Shown in pieces: positions 37,168-45,396 of a stretch of DNA of 64,000 bases. The position numbers and the translations under genes are program-made. The first letter of the stretch is position 1. The number at the start of each line of letters is the position of its first letter. This DNA comes from Flavobacteriaceae bacterium CG2_30_34_30 (GTDB lineage: Bacteria; Bacteroidota; Bacteroidia; Flavobacteriales; Flavobacteriaceae), in NCBI GenBank assembly GCA_001873105.1, contig MNYN01000060.1:62001-126000 (forward strand), given 5' to 3'. A model generated the notes under the pieces. It was not told the origin of the DNA and did not search any database. It saw only the letters and a program-made list of their open reading frames with translations.

Positions 37168-38116
37168 ATTTCTTTTTTATTTTTATTGGATAAAGTACAT
37201 AATAAAATAGAATTAAACTGAAAGAGCCGCTGATAATTACAATGGCCAGCCAGTCGGACATTTGGGTATGTCTAGTGACAAACCCTTCTAAAAATCCGGC
37301 AATTATAAAAAAAGGAATGGTGCTTAACAAAATTTTCAAACCATCTTTTGCACCACGCATAAAAGATTGTAATCGCGTATAGGTACCCGGAAAAAGTAAG
37401 CTATTTCCCATCACCAAACCTGCACAACCTCCAATAATGATAACAGAAATTTCAATAGTTCCATGAATCCATATCGTTCGGGCAGACTCCCAAAGCAATC
37501 CTTGTTCGTAGAAAAAATATTGAAAAGCGCCAAGCATTATGGCGTTTTGCATCAAAATATAAAGACTTCCCAAGCTTAAAAAGAGGCCAAAAACAAAGGC
37601 ATTAAAAGCTACCCGAATGTTATTTATAGTAATGCCTAAAAACATATTTATTTCATTTATTTCTTTATAAACAGCCATAGGGTCTCCTTTTTCAATATTG
37701 TTCAACGTCATATTTACATAACCATCGCCCAAAATAAGGCGTACAAAATCTTTGTCGGTGGCTGATGAATAAGCACCTATGATTGAAAATAAAGCAAAAG
37801 TTAAAAATGCAATAGCCAATTGTTTTTGGTATTGAGCGAAAAAAAGTGGAAATTCGCGGGTGTAAAAAGTTATAAAACGAGAGCGGGATTCTCTTTTGGT
37901 TTTGTAAATTTTTTGATGTGCTACAATCGAAAGGCTATTTAAATATTTTAAAGTATTACTATGAGGATAAAAAGTTTGTGCGTAGCTAAGGTGGTCTGTA
38001 ATTTCAATATATAAAGCACTTAATTCATCCGGGTTTGTCGAAAGGTTATTCCTCAGAATATTTTCAAAACGTAACCATTTTTCTTTATTTTGTTTTGCAA
38101 AAGCTGCCTCGCGCAT
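37133..38116 (-). CDS. Stage II sporulation protein M-like (DUF95/SpoIIM) membrane protein
   Basis: This protein of about 327 residues begins MREAAFAKQNKEKWLRFENIL, a typical start for the family. About five membrane segments begin near residue 98. The family-typical NNIRVAFNAFVFGLFLSLGS lies near 180, then EQGLLWESARTIWIHGTIEI and AGLVMGNSLLFPGTYTR. Despite the name it has no link to sporulation in Bacteroidota. It heads the minus-strand cluster and is divergent from the RDD gene, with 37 bp between the chosen start codons. An earlier ATG at 38140 is possible. Confidence 0.85.
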   Translation of the reverse strand: MREAAFAKQNKEKWLRFENILRNNLSTNPDELSALYIEITDHLSYAQTFYPHSNTLKYLNSLSIVAHQKIYKTKRESRSRFITFYTREFPLFFAQYQKQLAIAFLTFALFSIIGAYSSATDKDFVRLILGDGYVNMTLNNIEKGDPMAVYKEINEINMFLGITINNIRVAFNAFVFGLFLSLGSLYILMQNAIMLGAFQYFFYEQGLLWESARTIWIHGTIEISVIIIGGCAGLVMGNSLLFPGTYTRLQSFMRGAKDGLKILLSTIPFFIIAGFLEGFVTRHTQMSDWLAIVIISGSFSLILFYYVLYPIKIKKKYETIDSFQKTT

Positions 38117-38153
38117 CTTAGAAATTTTATAATGTATCAAAGAAACGTATTTA

Positions 38154-38870
38154 ATGGATAATTTTCAAATAGAAACCGCTCAAAATGCTACTATTTTTCA
38201 AAATATTGCAGCAATTAGCGATCGTATTTTAGCTTTTATTCTGGATGTGCTAATCCTAGGTCTCTATGTAATTTTAATAAGCATCTTTTTTTCGGAAGTT
38301 CAAATAGGAGAGGATTACTATTTTGTTTTTGTAATTACGGTGGGTCTTCCTATTATTTTTTATCATTTATTATGGGAAGTTTTATGGAATGGTAAAAGTC
38401 CCGGAAAAGCAGTTATGCAATTGCGAGTGATAAAGCTTGATGGTTCTAAACCTGCTTTTTCAAATTATCTTTTACGATGGGTAATGCGGTTAGTAGATAT
38501 AAGTGTAACCAGTGGTGCTTTAGCGATAGTTTCCATTTTACTTAATGGAAAAGGACAGCGTATTGGCGATATTGCTGCAGGTACCACTGTAATAACTGAA
38601 AAGAAAACCATTACCTTATCAGATACTGTATTTATGGAATTACCAAATGAATATCAGCCAAAATACCCACAAGTGCTTGTTTTTAAAGATGAAGAAATGC
38701 AAACTATGAAAAGTATTTTTGTTAAGGCAAAAATGGAAAGAAACCACCATATTATTTTAAAACTATCAAGTAAAGCTGCTAAAGTAATGGAAGTTCAATT
38801 TGAAGAAACCCCCATCCAATTTATTGACACAATTCTAAAAGATTATACCTTTTATACCCAACAACAATGA
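38154..38870 (+). CDS. RDD family membrane protein
   Basis: This 238-residue protein has the RDD domain in its N-terminal two-thirds. AAISDRILAFILDVLILG carries the Arg-Asp pair, LLWEVLWNGKSPGKAVMQLRVI follows, and GKGQRIGDIAAGTTVI closes the domain, with three to four membrane segments. A cytoplasmic C-terminal tail follows. RDD proteins commonly neighbour SpoIIM/MoxR clusters, as here, divergently. The function is unclear; some members are ion antiporters. It overlaps the TRIC-like gene by four bases (ATGA). Confidence 0.85.
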   Translation: MDNFQIETAQNATIFQNIAAISDRILAFILDVLILGLYVILISIFFSEVQIGEDYYFVFVITVGLPIIFYHLLWEVLWNGKSPGKAVMQLRVIKLDGSKPAFSNYLLRWVMRLVDISVTSGALAIVSILLNGKGQRIGDIAAGTTVITEKKTITLSDTVFMELPNEYQPKYPQVLVFKDEEMQTMKSIFVKAKMERNHHIILKLSSKAAKVMEVQFEETPIQFIDTILKDYTFYTQQQ

Positions 38871-39481
38871 GCATCTATCTATTAATTGATATTTTTGGCA
38901 CCATTGCTTTTTCTATTTCGGGTGTATTAACTGCCATGCAAAAACGTATGGATGCTTTTGGCATTTTAATTATTGCGTTTGTAACCGCTGTTGGCGGAGG
39001 CACCTTGCGTGACGTATTGCTTGATGTACCTATTAGTTGGATGCACAATATGACGTATGTGTATGTTATTTTTATTTCAGCAATTGTCGCTGTTGTATTT
39101 AGAACAAAGCTCAATTACGTTAGAAAATCGTTGTTTTTATTTGATACGATTGGGATTGCTTTATACACTATTGTAGGTATAGGAAAAGGAATTCAGATGG
39201 ATTTACACCCCATCATTTGCGTTTCTCTTGGCACCATGTCAGCGTGTTTTGGGGGAGTTATTAGAGATATACTTTGTAACGAAATTCCCGTAATCTTTCG
39301 AAAAGAAATTTATGCAACGGCTTGCATAGTGGGTGGTATATTTTATTTTGTTTTAAGCTATATGCAAATGCAAACCAATTGGGTAATCGTTATTTCAGGA
39401 TTGGTTGTCATTATAATTCGCCTTCTTGCTGTACGTTTTCATCTTTCATTGCCTTCTGTTTATCGAAAAGAAACCCCTTAA
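38867..39481 (+). CDS. Trimeric intracellular cation channel family protein (UPF0126/YicG-like)
   Basis: This 204-residue inner-membrane protein has seven hydrophobic segments and two copies of the UPF0126 repeat. The repeats contain TAVGGGTLRDVLLD near residue 43 and MSACFGGVIRDILCNEIP near 125. Those GGxxRD motifs are the hallmark of bacterial TRIC channels (potassium-permeable in known structures). Its start overlaps the RDD stop (ATGA), suggesting one transcript. Its stop overlaps the stop of the convergent cyclophilin gene. Confidence 0.9.
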   Translation: MSIYLLIDIFGTIAFSISGVLTAMQKRMDAFGILIIAFVTAVGGGTLRDVLLDVPISWMHNMTYVYVIFISAIVAVVFRTKLNYVRKSLFLFDTIGIALYTIVGIGKGIQMDLHPIICVSLGTMSACFGGVIRDILCNEIPVIFRKEIYATACIVGGIFYFVLSYMQMQTNWVIVISGLVVIIIRLLAVRFHLSLPSVYRKETP

Positions 39482-40191
39482 TCTAATATTTTCACTTCCA
39501 TAAAAACGTTTAAAAGTGGCCATTCAGAAGCATCGGTTTCTAGTTTTGCTATTTTATCTACCACATCCATTCCAGAGGTTACTTTGCCAAAAACAGTATA
39601 GTTAGGATTTAAGTGGTTTGCACCATTAGGGGCTTGCACAATATAAAATTCGAAAGGGGAGGAGCGGTCATCCGGATTTTCACGATATTCCTTAGCAGAG
39701 GCAAGTGCTCCACGATGGTGTTTGTGTTTTATTTCAGCAGGAATAGTATATTTTCCTAGTTTACTTCTCAATTTACTGGTTTCCGGTCGGTCGCTATTGC
39801 CCCCTTGAACAATAAAATTTTCCAGTGCACGATGAAAAAAAGTGGTATCCCAATATCCGTTTTTCAGCATATAAATAAAATTTGCCCTATGCAATGGGGT
39901 ATCGGTATATAATTCTAATTTTATGGTGCCTAAAGAGGTTATTAATGCCACTCGCTTTTCCGGGTTTTCTTTGCCATACTGTATTAAAAATTTTTCAACA
40001 TTTTCATTGGTTAGAAATAAAAAGGGTGGTTTTGTAGGTTCCGTTTCAGATGCTGTATCTATTTCTGTAACTTTTTCATCTGAAAATATTTTTTCTTCTG
40101 CGGAAATTTCCTTCACAACCGGTACTTTTTTTTTATCTTCACAGTTCATTAAAAGGACACTTAAGATTAGCAATAACAACGATTTTTTCAT
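39478..40191 (-). CDS. Peptidyl-prolyl isomerase (cyclophilin) lipoprotein
   Basis: This 237-residue predicted lipoprotein has an N-terminus ending LLMNC and an acidic linker to about residue 75. A cyclophilin-type domain follows: ALITSLGTIKLELYTDTPLH, FFHRALENFIVQGG, FEFYIVQAPNGANHLNPNY and TVFGKVTSGMDVV. It probably assists folding in the periplasm or at the outer membrane. The ATG at 40191 is used because the codon before it is TTG. Its start lies just two bases from the start of the divergent NUDIX gene, so its promoter must lie in that gene's coding sequence. Confidence 0.9.
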   Translation of the reverse strand: MKKSLLLLILSVLLMNCEDKKKVPVVKEISAEEKIFSDEKVTEIDTASETEPTKPPFLFLTNENVEKFLIQYGKENPEKRVALITSLGTIKLELYTDTPLHRANFIYMLKNGYWDTTFFHRALENFIVQGGNSDRPETSKLRSKLGKYTIPAEIKHKHHRGALASAKEYRENPDDRSSPFEFYIVQAPNGANHLNPNYTVFGKVTSGMDVVDKIAKLETDASEWPLLNVFMEVKILD

Positions 40192-40193
40192 CA

Positions 40194-40841
40194 ATGGAAT
40201 TTATAAAATTTAAAGAATCTGTTTCAAAAATAAAAAATTTAGAACTCCCGGGCGAAGAAATTCAATATAAAATGGCTCCTATAGAACGATTACAAGAGCT
40301 AAAAAGAAAGGCTTTAGCAATGAATTCAGTCAAAAAAGCAGGAGTTTTAGCCCTTTTTTATCCAGATGTTCAAGAACGTGCAAAACTAATCCTAATTTTA
40401 AGAAAAACCTACAAAGGGGTTCATTCAGCACAGGTAGGTTTTCCTGGCGGAAAGTTTGAAAAGGAAGATACTTCGCTTGAGCAGACAGCACTTCGGGAAA
40501 CGCAAGAAGAAATAGGAGTGCCCAAAAAGGATGTTACCATAATTAAACAACTAACCCAAATGTATATTCCGCCTAGTAATTTTATCGTGCAACCTTTTCT
40601 TGGGATTACCCAAAGCACACCAAATTTTATTCTGCAAGAAACGGAAGTGGAAGCACTTATAGAAGTGGGTATTTCTCATTTTATGGAAGATAGCGTTCTT
40701 ATTTCCAAAAAGATAACAACCTCTTACGCAACAGATTTGACTGTTCCGGCTTATTTGCTTAACAATCATGTAGTTTGGGGTGCTACGGCAATGATGCTTA
40801 GTGAAATACGACAACTATTAAAACAAGTTTTAGAACCTTAG
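40194..40841 (+). CDS. NUDIX hydrolase, CoA pyrophosphatase-like (NudL/YeaB type)
   Basis: This 215-residue NUDIX protein carries the NudL family motif HSAQVGFPGGK just before the Nudix box. The box shows GGKFEKED, then ALRETQEEIGVP (RExxEExG), near residues 82-107. The N-terminal YKMAPIERLQEL is common in flavobacterial homologues. The likely reaction is hydrolysis of CoA and derivatives to 4'-phosphopantetheine and 3',5'-ADP. The start codon is almost back-to-back with the divergent cyclophilin start. Confidence 0.87.
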   Translation: MEFIKFKESVSKIKNLELPGEEIQYKMAPIERLQELKRKALAMNSVKKAGVLALFYPDVQERAKLILILRKTYKGVHSAQVGFPGGKFEKEDTSLEQTALRETQEEIGVPKKDVTIIKQLTQMYIPPSNFIVQPFLGITQSTPNFILQETEVEALIEVGISHFMEDSVLISKKITTSYATDLTVPAYLLNNHVVWGATAMMLSEIRQLLKQVLEP

Positions 40842-40911
40842 TTTTTTTGTATATTAGCACCCGTTTTAGGGCGTATTAATTTTATTTGCAACTTCAAAAT
40901 TAAAACTGAAT

Positions 40912-41715
40912 ATGGGATTGTTTAAAAAAAATCCTTTTGGTCATATATTATTTTTAAAACTTTGGATTATCCGGATTATGGGCGCTATGACTCACAGGCG
41001 TTTCAAAGGATTTAATGAATTACACATTGAAGGTTCTGAAATTATTAAAAACCTTCCTGAAACAGGCGTTCTGTTTGTTTCTAATCACCAAACTTATTTT
41101 GCGGATGTGGTAGCTATGTTTCACGTGTTTAATGCTAGTTTGAGTGGAAGGGAAGATTCCATAAAAAATATTGGCTACCTGTGGCGGCCTAAATTAAATA
41201 TCTATTATGTAGCTGCCCGCGAAACCATGAAGTCGGGTTTTCTTCCAAAAATTCTTGCTTATGCAGGCTCTATAAGTATTGACAGAACTTGGAGAGAAAA
41301 AGGGAAAGAGGTAAACCGCCAGGTTAAAATGAGTGATATCAGTAATATTGCTATGGCGCTTAAAGATGGCTGGGTAATTACATTTCCTCAAGGCACAACC
41401 AAGCCGTGGAAGCCTATTAGAAGAGGTACAGCACATATCATAAAACAATATCGTCCTATTGTTGTGCCAATCGTTATTGATGGTTTTAGACGTTCCTTTG
41501 ATAAAAAAGGTATCCGTATCAAAAAACGCGGTATCTTACAATCCATGGAAATAAAAAAACCATTAGAAATAGATTATGATAATGACACCATGGAGGATAT
41601 TGTAAAAAAAATTGAGTACGCTATTGAACAACACCCATCTTTTTTAAAAGTAATTCCGGTGGAAGAGCTTAAAAAAGAAGAAGAGCTAAATGAAAAGCGG
41701 AAATGGGAATACTAG
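40912..41715 (+). CDS. 1-acyl-glycerol-3-phosphate acyltransferase-like (PlsC family)
   Basis: This 267-residue membrane-associated acyltransferase has motif I SNHQTYFAD (HxxxxD) near residue 58 and motif III FPQGTTKPW near 160. YAGSISIDRTWREKG carries the motif II-like Arg, and VVPIVIDGFRR is motif IV. The family transfers acyl groups to lysophospholipids, so phospholipid synthesis is likely; an acylation role for other lipids cannot be excluded. A promoter-containing gap of 70 bp precedes it. Confidence 0.87.
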   Translation: MGLFKKNPFGHILFLKLWIIRIMGAMTHRRFKGFNELHIEGSEIIKNLPETGVLFVSNHQTYFADVVAMFHVFNASLSGREDSIKNIGYLWRPKLNIYYVAARETMKSGFLPKILAYAGSISIDRTWREKGKEVNRQVKMSDISNIAMALKDGWVITFPQGTTKPWKPIRRGTAHIIKQYRPIVVPIVIDGFRRSFDKKGIRIKKRGILQSMEIKKPLEIDYDNDTMEDIVKKIEYAIEQHPSFLKVIPVEELKKEEELNEKRKWEY

Positions 41716-41759
41716 TTGGTCTTAAAGTATTAAATAGGTAAATATCTTTATCAGCAAAA

Positions 41760-42401
41760 TTACATTTCAATTTTTTCTAACTCCTTAAGGTTGTTTTTAA
41801 GTCTTCGTAAAAGAATTCCATACACTAACCGATAAAACAAAAGTAGAAGTCCAAGCATAAACACTCCTAAAACAATTTGTATAATAAAAAAGTTGTTAAG
41901 AAAAGCAGCTGCATCTTTAATTTTACCATATTTTTCGCCAATAATTTCCATCAACACATCACTTTTTAAATAGTAAAGTATATTTATAAAAATAAGTATA
42001 AGTGCAAAGACAGCCACATTATAAAAAACAAAATAGCGAACCGTTTTTCTGGTTTTAATGATGCTATTTATTAATTGCTTGGTAGAATCGGTTACTTTTA
42101 TGGCAGTATAATTTTTATAGAACAAATAGATAAAACCTATAAAAACTAAATAGTTTATAATGTTTGTCATCCATAAAATTTGAGAAACGCCAAACCTCTC
42201 CAGTATTTCATAAGAAGATTTTGGGGTAAAAAAGCTAAGCCCCGTCCAGAATATTAATTCAGCTATGCTTATGATAAAGATCCATTTCACGATAGAAGTT
42301 GATTTTTTAAACAGCATAGTATAAATATCATCATAAGAGAGCTGTGGCTGTTTCTGCTCTCTCATTTTCCAGTCTTTTTTTAATAATTCTAATTCATCCA
42401 T
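41760..42401 (-). CDS. Membrane protein encoded with ECF sigma factor
   Basis: This 213-residue protein has a cytoplasmic N-terminus (MDELELLKKDWKMREQKQPQLSYDDIYTM) and four hydrophobic segments near 40-60, 82-100, 125-145 and 170-195. A basic tail follows. It starts four bases after the sigma factor stop, so the two are co-transcribed. The position suggests an anti-sigma or sensor role, but I see no recognised anti-sigma (zf-HC2-like) motif. I know of no experimentally established function. Confidence 0.7.
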   Translation of the reverse strand: MDELELLKKDWKMREQKQPQLSYDDIYTMLFKKSTSIVKWIFIISIAELIFWTGLSFFTPKSSYEILERFGVSQILWMTNIINYLVFIGFIYLFYKNYTAIKVTDSTKQLINSIIKTRKTVRYFVFYNVAVFALILIFINILYYLKSDVLMEIIGEKYGKIKDAAAFLNNFFIIQIVLGVFMLGLLLLFYRLVYGILLRRLKNNLKELEKIEM

Positions 42402-42405
42402 CGTA

Positions 42406-42900
42406 TTACGGATTTAATATAGTGCGTAATTTTTCTTTAATTCTATTCATTTTCACTCTGGAATTGACTTCTGAAATACCCAGGGTTTCAGCAATTTCCT
42501 TATAATTTTTATCTTCTAAATACAAAAACACTAAAGCTTTATCAATATCATTTAGTTGCTTTACGGCATCATACATTAGTTTTAGCTGTTCCTCCACCGT
42601 ATTGTCATAATCTTCTGCTGAAATTTTAAAACTAACGGTTTCAAAATCTTGTGTATCTATTGTTCTTTTGGACTTTCTATATAAGGTTATAGCAGTATTT
42701 AAACCCACACGGTACATCCAAGTACTGAATTTTGATTCACCACGAAACTTTGGAAAAGCTTTCCAAAGCTGAATGGTAATTTCTTGAAACAAGTCATTGT
42801 GGGCATCTGCACCATTGGTATATAACCTACAGATTTTATGCACAATATTTTGATTTGCTTGCAGTTGGGTTATAAAACTATGTTCTAGTTCTTTACTCAA
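42406..42900 (-). CDS. RNA polymerase ECF-type sigma factor
   Basis: This 164-residue sigma-70 family protein has region 2 with NDLFQEITIQLWKAFPKFRGESKFSTWMYRVGLNTAI (residues about 35-75; long match given in two parts of the fold). Region 4 has LNDIDKALVFLYLEDKNYKEIAETLGISEVNSRVKMNRIKEKL. It heads a two-gene unit with the membrane protein downstream. It may regulate its own unit. It is divergent from the NADH dehydrogenase gene, with 126 bp between start codons. Confidence 0.92.
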   Translation of the reverse strand: MSKELEHSFITQLQANQNIVHKICRLYTNGADAHNDLFQEITIQLWKAFPKFRGESKFSTWMYRVGLNTAITLYRKSKRTIDTQDFETVSFKISAEDYDNTVEEQLKLMYDAVKQLNDIDKALVFLYLEDKNYKEIAETLGISEVNSRVKMNRIKEKLRTILNP

Positions 42901-43026
42901 AAGTTTGTAGTTAATGGTTTATTAGTATGCTTAATGTACATTTTGTTACAAATACCTCCAAAATTACTTTAAATAAATGGTCATGCAAAAAGCTTGCTGT
43001 ATCTTTATATATTATTTGAAAAACCT

Positions 43027-44313
43027 ATGAATATTCCAAAAAGTACACATCCCAGAATTGTTATCATCGGGGGAGGCTTTGGTGGCATTTCCTTAGTAAA
43101 AGTCCTTAGAAATAAGCCGGTTCAAATTGTCCTTATTGACAGACACAATTACCATACATTTCAGCCGTTGTTGTATCAAGTTTCAACTTCCGGATTAGAA
43201 CCCGATTCTATTGCCTATCCGCTTCGAAAAATATTTAAATATTACCGCGATTTTCATTTTCGCATGGCTACGGTTGAAACTATTCAAGCAGAAAAGAAAA
43301 AAATTATCACTTCCATAGGTGCCATTAACTACGATTATTTAGTAATTGCAAGCGGAAGTAAAACCAATTTTTTTGGAAATCTAGACATTGAACAAAATAG
43401 TATGCCTATGAAAACGGTGCCACAGGCATTAAATATTAGAAGTTTGGTGTTAGAAAATTTTGAAAAAGCGGTGGTTTGTGAAGACGAAAACAAACGAAAA
43501 AGCCTGATGAACTTTGTTATTGCCGGCGCTGGACCTACAGGTGTAGAATTAGCTGGTGCTTTGGCAGAATTTAAAAATGGCATCATTAAAAACGATTATC
43601 CTAATTTGGATGCCCAAGAAATGACCATTCACTTGATTGAGGGCGAATCTAAAGTCTTACCACCAATGAGTGTTTTTGCCTCAAAAAAAGCAGAAATGTT
43701 TTTAAAGAAAATGGGCGTAAACATCCACTTAAATACTTATGTGAAAAATTACGATGGAAAAACCGTAACCACAAATTGTGATCTATGCTTTGAAACAGAA
43801 ACCTTTATTTGGTCGGCAGGGGTTACAGGAGCGGCGGTTCAAGGACTTTCGGTAGAATCTTTCTCAGAAAGAGGAAATAAATATCGTGTGGATTCTTTTA
43901 GCAAAGTCATTGGATATGAAGCCATTTATGCCATAGGCGATATTGCACAAATGAAAACAGAAATCTATCCTAATGGACATCCCATGCTTGCTCAACCTGC
44001 AATTCAACAAGGAAAAAGATTAGGCAAAAACCTACTATTAATCCTGCAAAATAAACAACCAATACCTTTTAATTATTTAGATAAAGGGGCCATGGCAACA
44101 ATAGGTAGAAATAAAGCTGTAGTAGATTATAAAAAACTCCACTTTGGCGGTTTCTTTGCTTGGTTTTTATGGATGTTTGTGCATTTATGGTTTCTGGTAG
44201 GTTTTAGAAACAGAATAGTAACTTTTTTCAACTGGACCTATAATTACATCAACTTTGATAAAGCTGCAAGATTAATTATTCGTCCTTATATTAAAGGAAA
44301 ATTTAAAGAATAG
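43027..44313 (+). CDS. Type II NADH dehydrogenase (NAD(P)/FAD-dependent oxidoreductase)
   Basis: This 428-residue flavoprotein has FAD-binding GGGFGG at residues 15-20, a second dinucleotide site AGAGPTGVELAGAL near 170, and FLWSAGV-like and AIYAIGDIAQ segments. LAQPAIQQGKRLGKNL is typical of NDH-2. Amphipathic C-terminal helices with LHFGGFFAWFLWMFVHLWFLVGFRNR fit membrane attachment. It feeds electrons from NADH to quinone without proton pumping. The ATG at 43027 is chosen because 11 preceding codons are not family-like. Confidence 0.92.
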   Translation: MNIPKSTHPRIVIIGGGFGGISLVKVLRNKPVQIVLIDRHNYHTFQPLLYQVSTSGLEPDSIAYPLRKIFKYYRDFHFRMATVETIQAEKKKIITSIGAINYDYLVIASGSKTNFFGNLDIEQNSMPMKTVPQALNIRSLVLENFEKAVVCEDENKRKSLMNFVIAGAGPTGVELAGALAEFKNGIIKNDYPNLDAQEMTIHLIEGESKVLPPMSVFASKKAEMFLKKMGVNIHLNTYVKNYDGKTVTTNCDLCFETETFIWSAGVTGAAVQGLSVESFSERGNKYRVDSFSKVIGYEAIYAIGDIAQMKTEIYPNGHPMLAQPAIQQGKRLGKNLLLILQNKQPIPFNYLDKGAMATIGRNKAVVDYKKLHFGGFFAWFLWMFVHLWFLVGFRNRIVTFFNWTYNYINFDKAARLIIRPYIKGKFKE

Positions 44314-44316
44314 AAA

Positions 44317-44910
44317 TCAACAATTTTTATATTTGTCGTGTAACCCCTTTCCTTTTAATAGTAGAGGAATACATTTTTCTAATCTACTCACTTTGGTTTT
44401 TTCTTGTTTGGCTTCTGAAATATGCTCCATATATTCTCTTTGTTTGTATGGAGGTAATTTTTCAAAACATTTTTTTAACTGGCTGTCTTTCTTTAAAGCA
44501 TTTTGAAGAAGCTCAGGTATAAGAAGTACTTCTTTTTTTTGAGGTTCTCGTTGTTTTACTTTTTTGCCGTTTTCAATGGCTTCTTCCATATATTTTAAAA
44601 CCAACTTTTCCTCAATTTCTTCTACCGAAGTAAAACGCCATTGACGCATTGCCTTTGCTGTAGTTTTTTGTTCAGACACCAATTTTTTATTGTTGTCTTT
44701 AAGAAATACACCCTGAAAAAACCAAATAGAAAAATGATTTTTAAAGGCTGCAAGACCTGCTATGTTTTTCCCATGTGCAACATACACCGGCGCTCCCCAT
44801 TTTATAGTTTCTTCAGCAGCCGTTTGGAGCATGATTTTTCGCAATACAGTAAGTGCTTCTTTCCACTTTTGATGTTTTTCGATATAGGAAGTGACTTTTT
44901 CATTTTTCAT
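44317..44910 (-). CDS. YdeI/OmpD-associated family protein (DUF1801-like)
   Basis: This protein of about 197 residues has an N-terminal DUF1801-like domain (EETIKWGAPVYVAHGKNIAGLAAFK and FSIWFFQG). A C-terminal OmpD-associated region follows (FEKLPPYKQREYMEHISEAKQEKTKVSRLEKCIPLL, split here as one helical stretch). The ATG at 44910 gives MKNEKVTSYIEKHQKWKEAL; the longer frame upstream is A/T-rich and unlike the family. The role is not established. It converges with the NDH-2 gene, three bases between stops. Confidence 0.8.
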   Translation of the reverse strand: MKNEKVTSYIEKHQKWKEALTVLRKIMLQTAAEETIKWGAPVYVAHGKNIAGLAAFKNHFSIWFFQGVFLKDNNKKLVSEQKTTAKAMRQWRFTSVEEIEEKLVLKYMEEAIENGKKVKQREPQKKEVLLIPELLQNALKKDSQLKKCFEKLPPYKQREYMEHISEAKQEKTKVSRLEKCIPLLLKGKGLHDKYKNC

Positions 44911-45049
44911 GTTAAACTTTATTTTAAGGAAATTTTTGTTAAGATTTCTGTATAAATATAAAAAAAAATCTTTAGTTAAAATTTTCCTAAAACAGAATAA
45001 TGAATCTAAATCTGTTATACATTTACTATACAAATTAATACCGTCAATT

Positions 45050-45145
45050 ATGGCAACACAAAAGTCAAATAGCAAGCCTCAGCCCAAACAAGCTGCGCCT
45101 AAACAGGCAAATAAGGCTACAAAGACTACTCCTAAAAAGAAGTAA
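45050..45145 (+). CDS. Tiny Lys/Pro/Ala-rich basic protein, 31 residues
   Basis: An ATG at 45050 opens a 31-codon frame reading MATQKSNSKPQPKQAA and ending TKTTPKKK. Composition is almost only K, P, A, Q, T, N and S, strongly basic, resembling the tails of histone H1-like or ribosome-associated proteins. A clear terminator lies 50 bp downstream. The upstream in-frame extension to 44891 is antisense to the YdeI gene and is rejected. I know no function; nucleic-acid binding is inferred from charge only. Confidence 0.6.
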   Translation: MATQKSNSKPQPKQAAPKQANKATKTTPKKK

Positions 45146-45195
45146 TCTCAGCAACTCTTGTCTAGGACAAGACATTCTAAAAACAATTAATCCAT

Positions 45196-45221
45196 GCCAC
45201 CTCAAAAGGGTGGCTTTTTTG
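45196..45221 (+). terminator. Rho-independent terminator after the basic small protein
   Basis: GCCACC and GGTGGC form a perfect 6-bp G+C-rich stem around TCAAAAG, followed by TTTTTT. It supports a short transcript ending here. Confidence 0.88.
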
Positions 45222-45396
45222 TAGTTAAATAATGTGTAGTTTATTAACGATTAACGATTTATTATTGCAATTTTTCAGCTAAATAAAAAACGAAATTAGT
45301 TATTCGCCATTCATCCCATTAAATCTACGATTCGGTTGGTTTTTTTTTGGAAGCTTCTCTTTCAGGTGCATTTTTGTGCTATCCTATTGAAACTAC

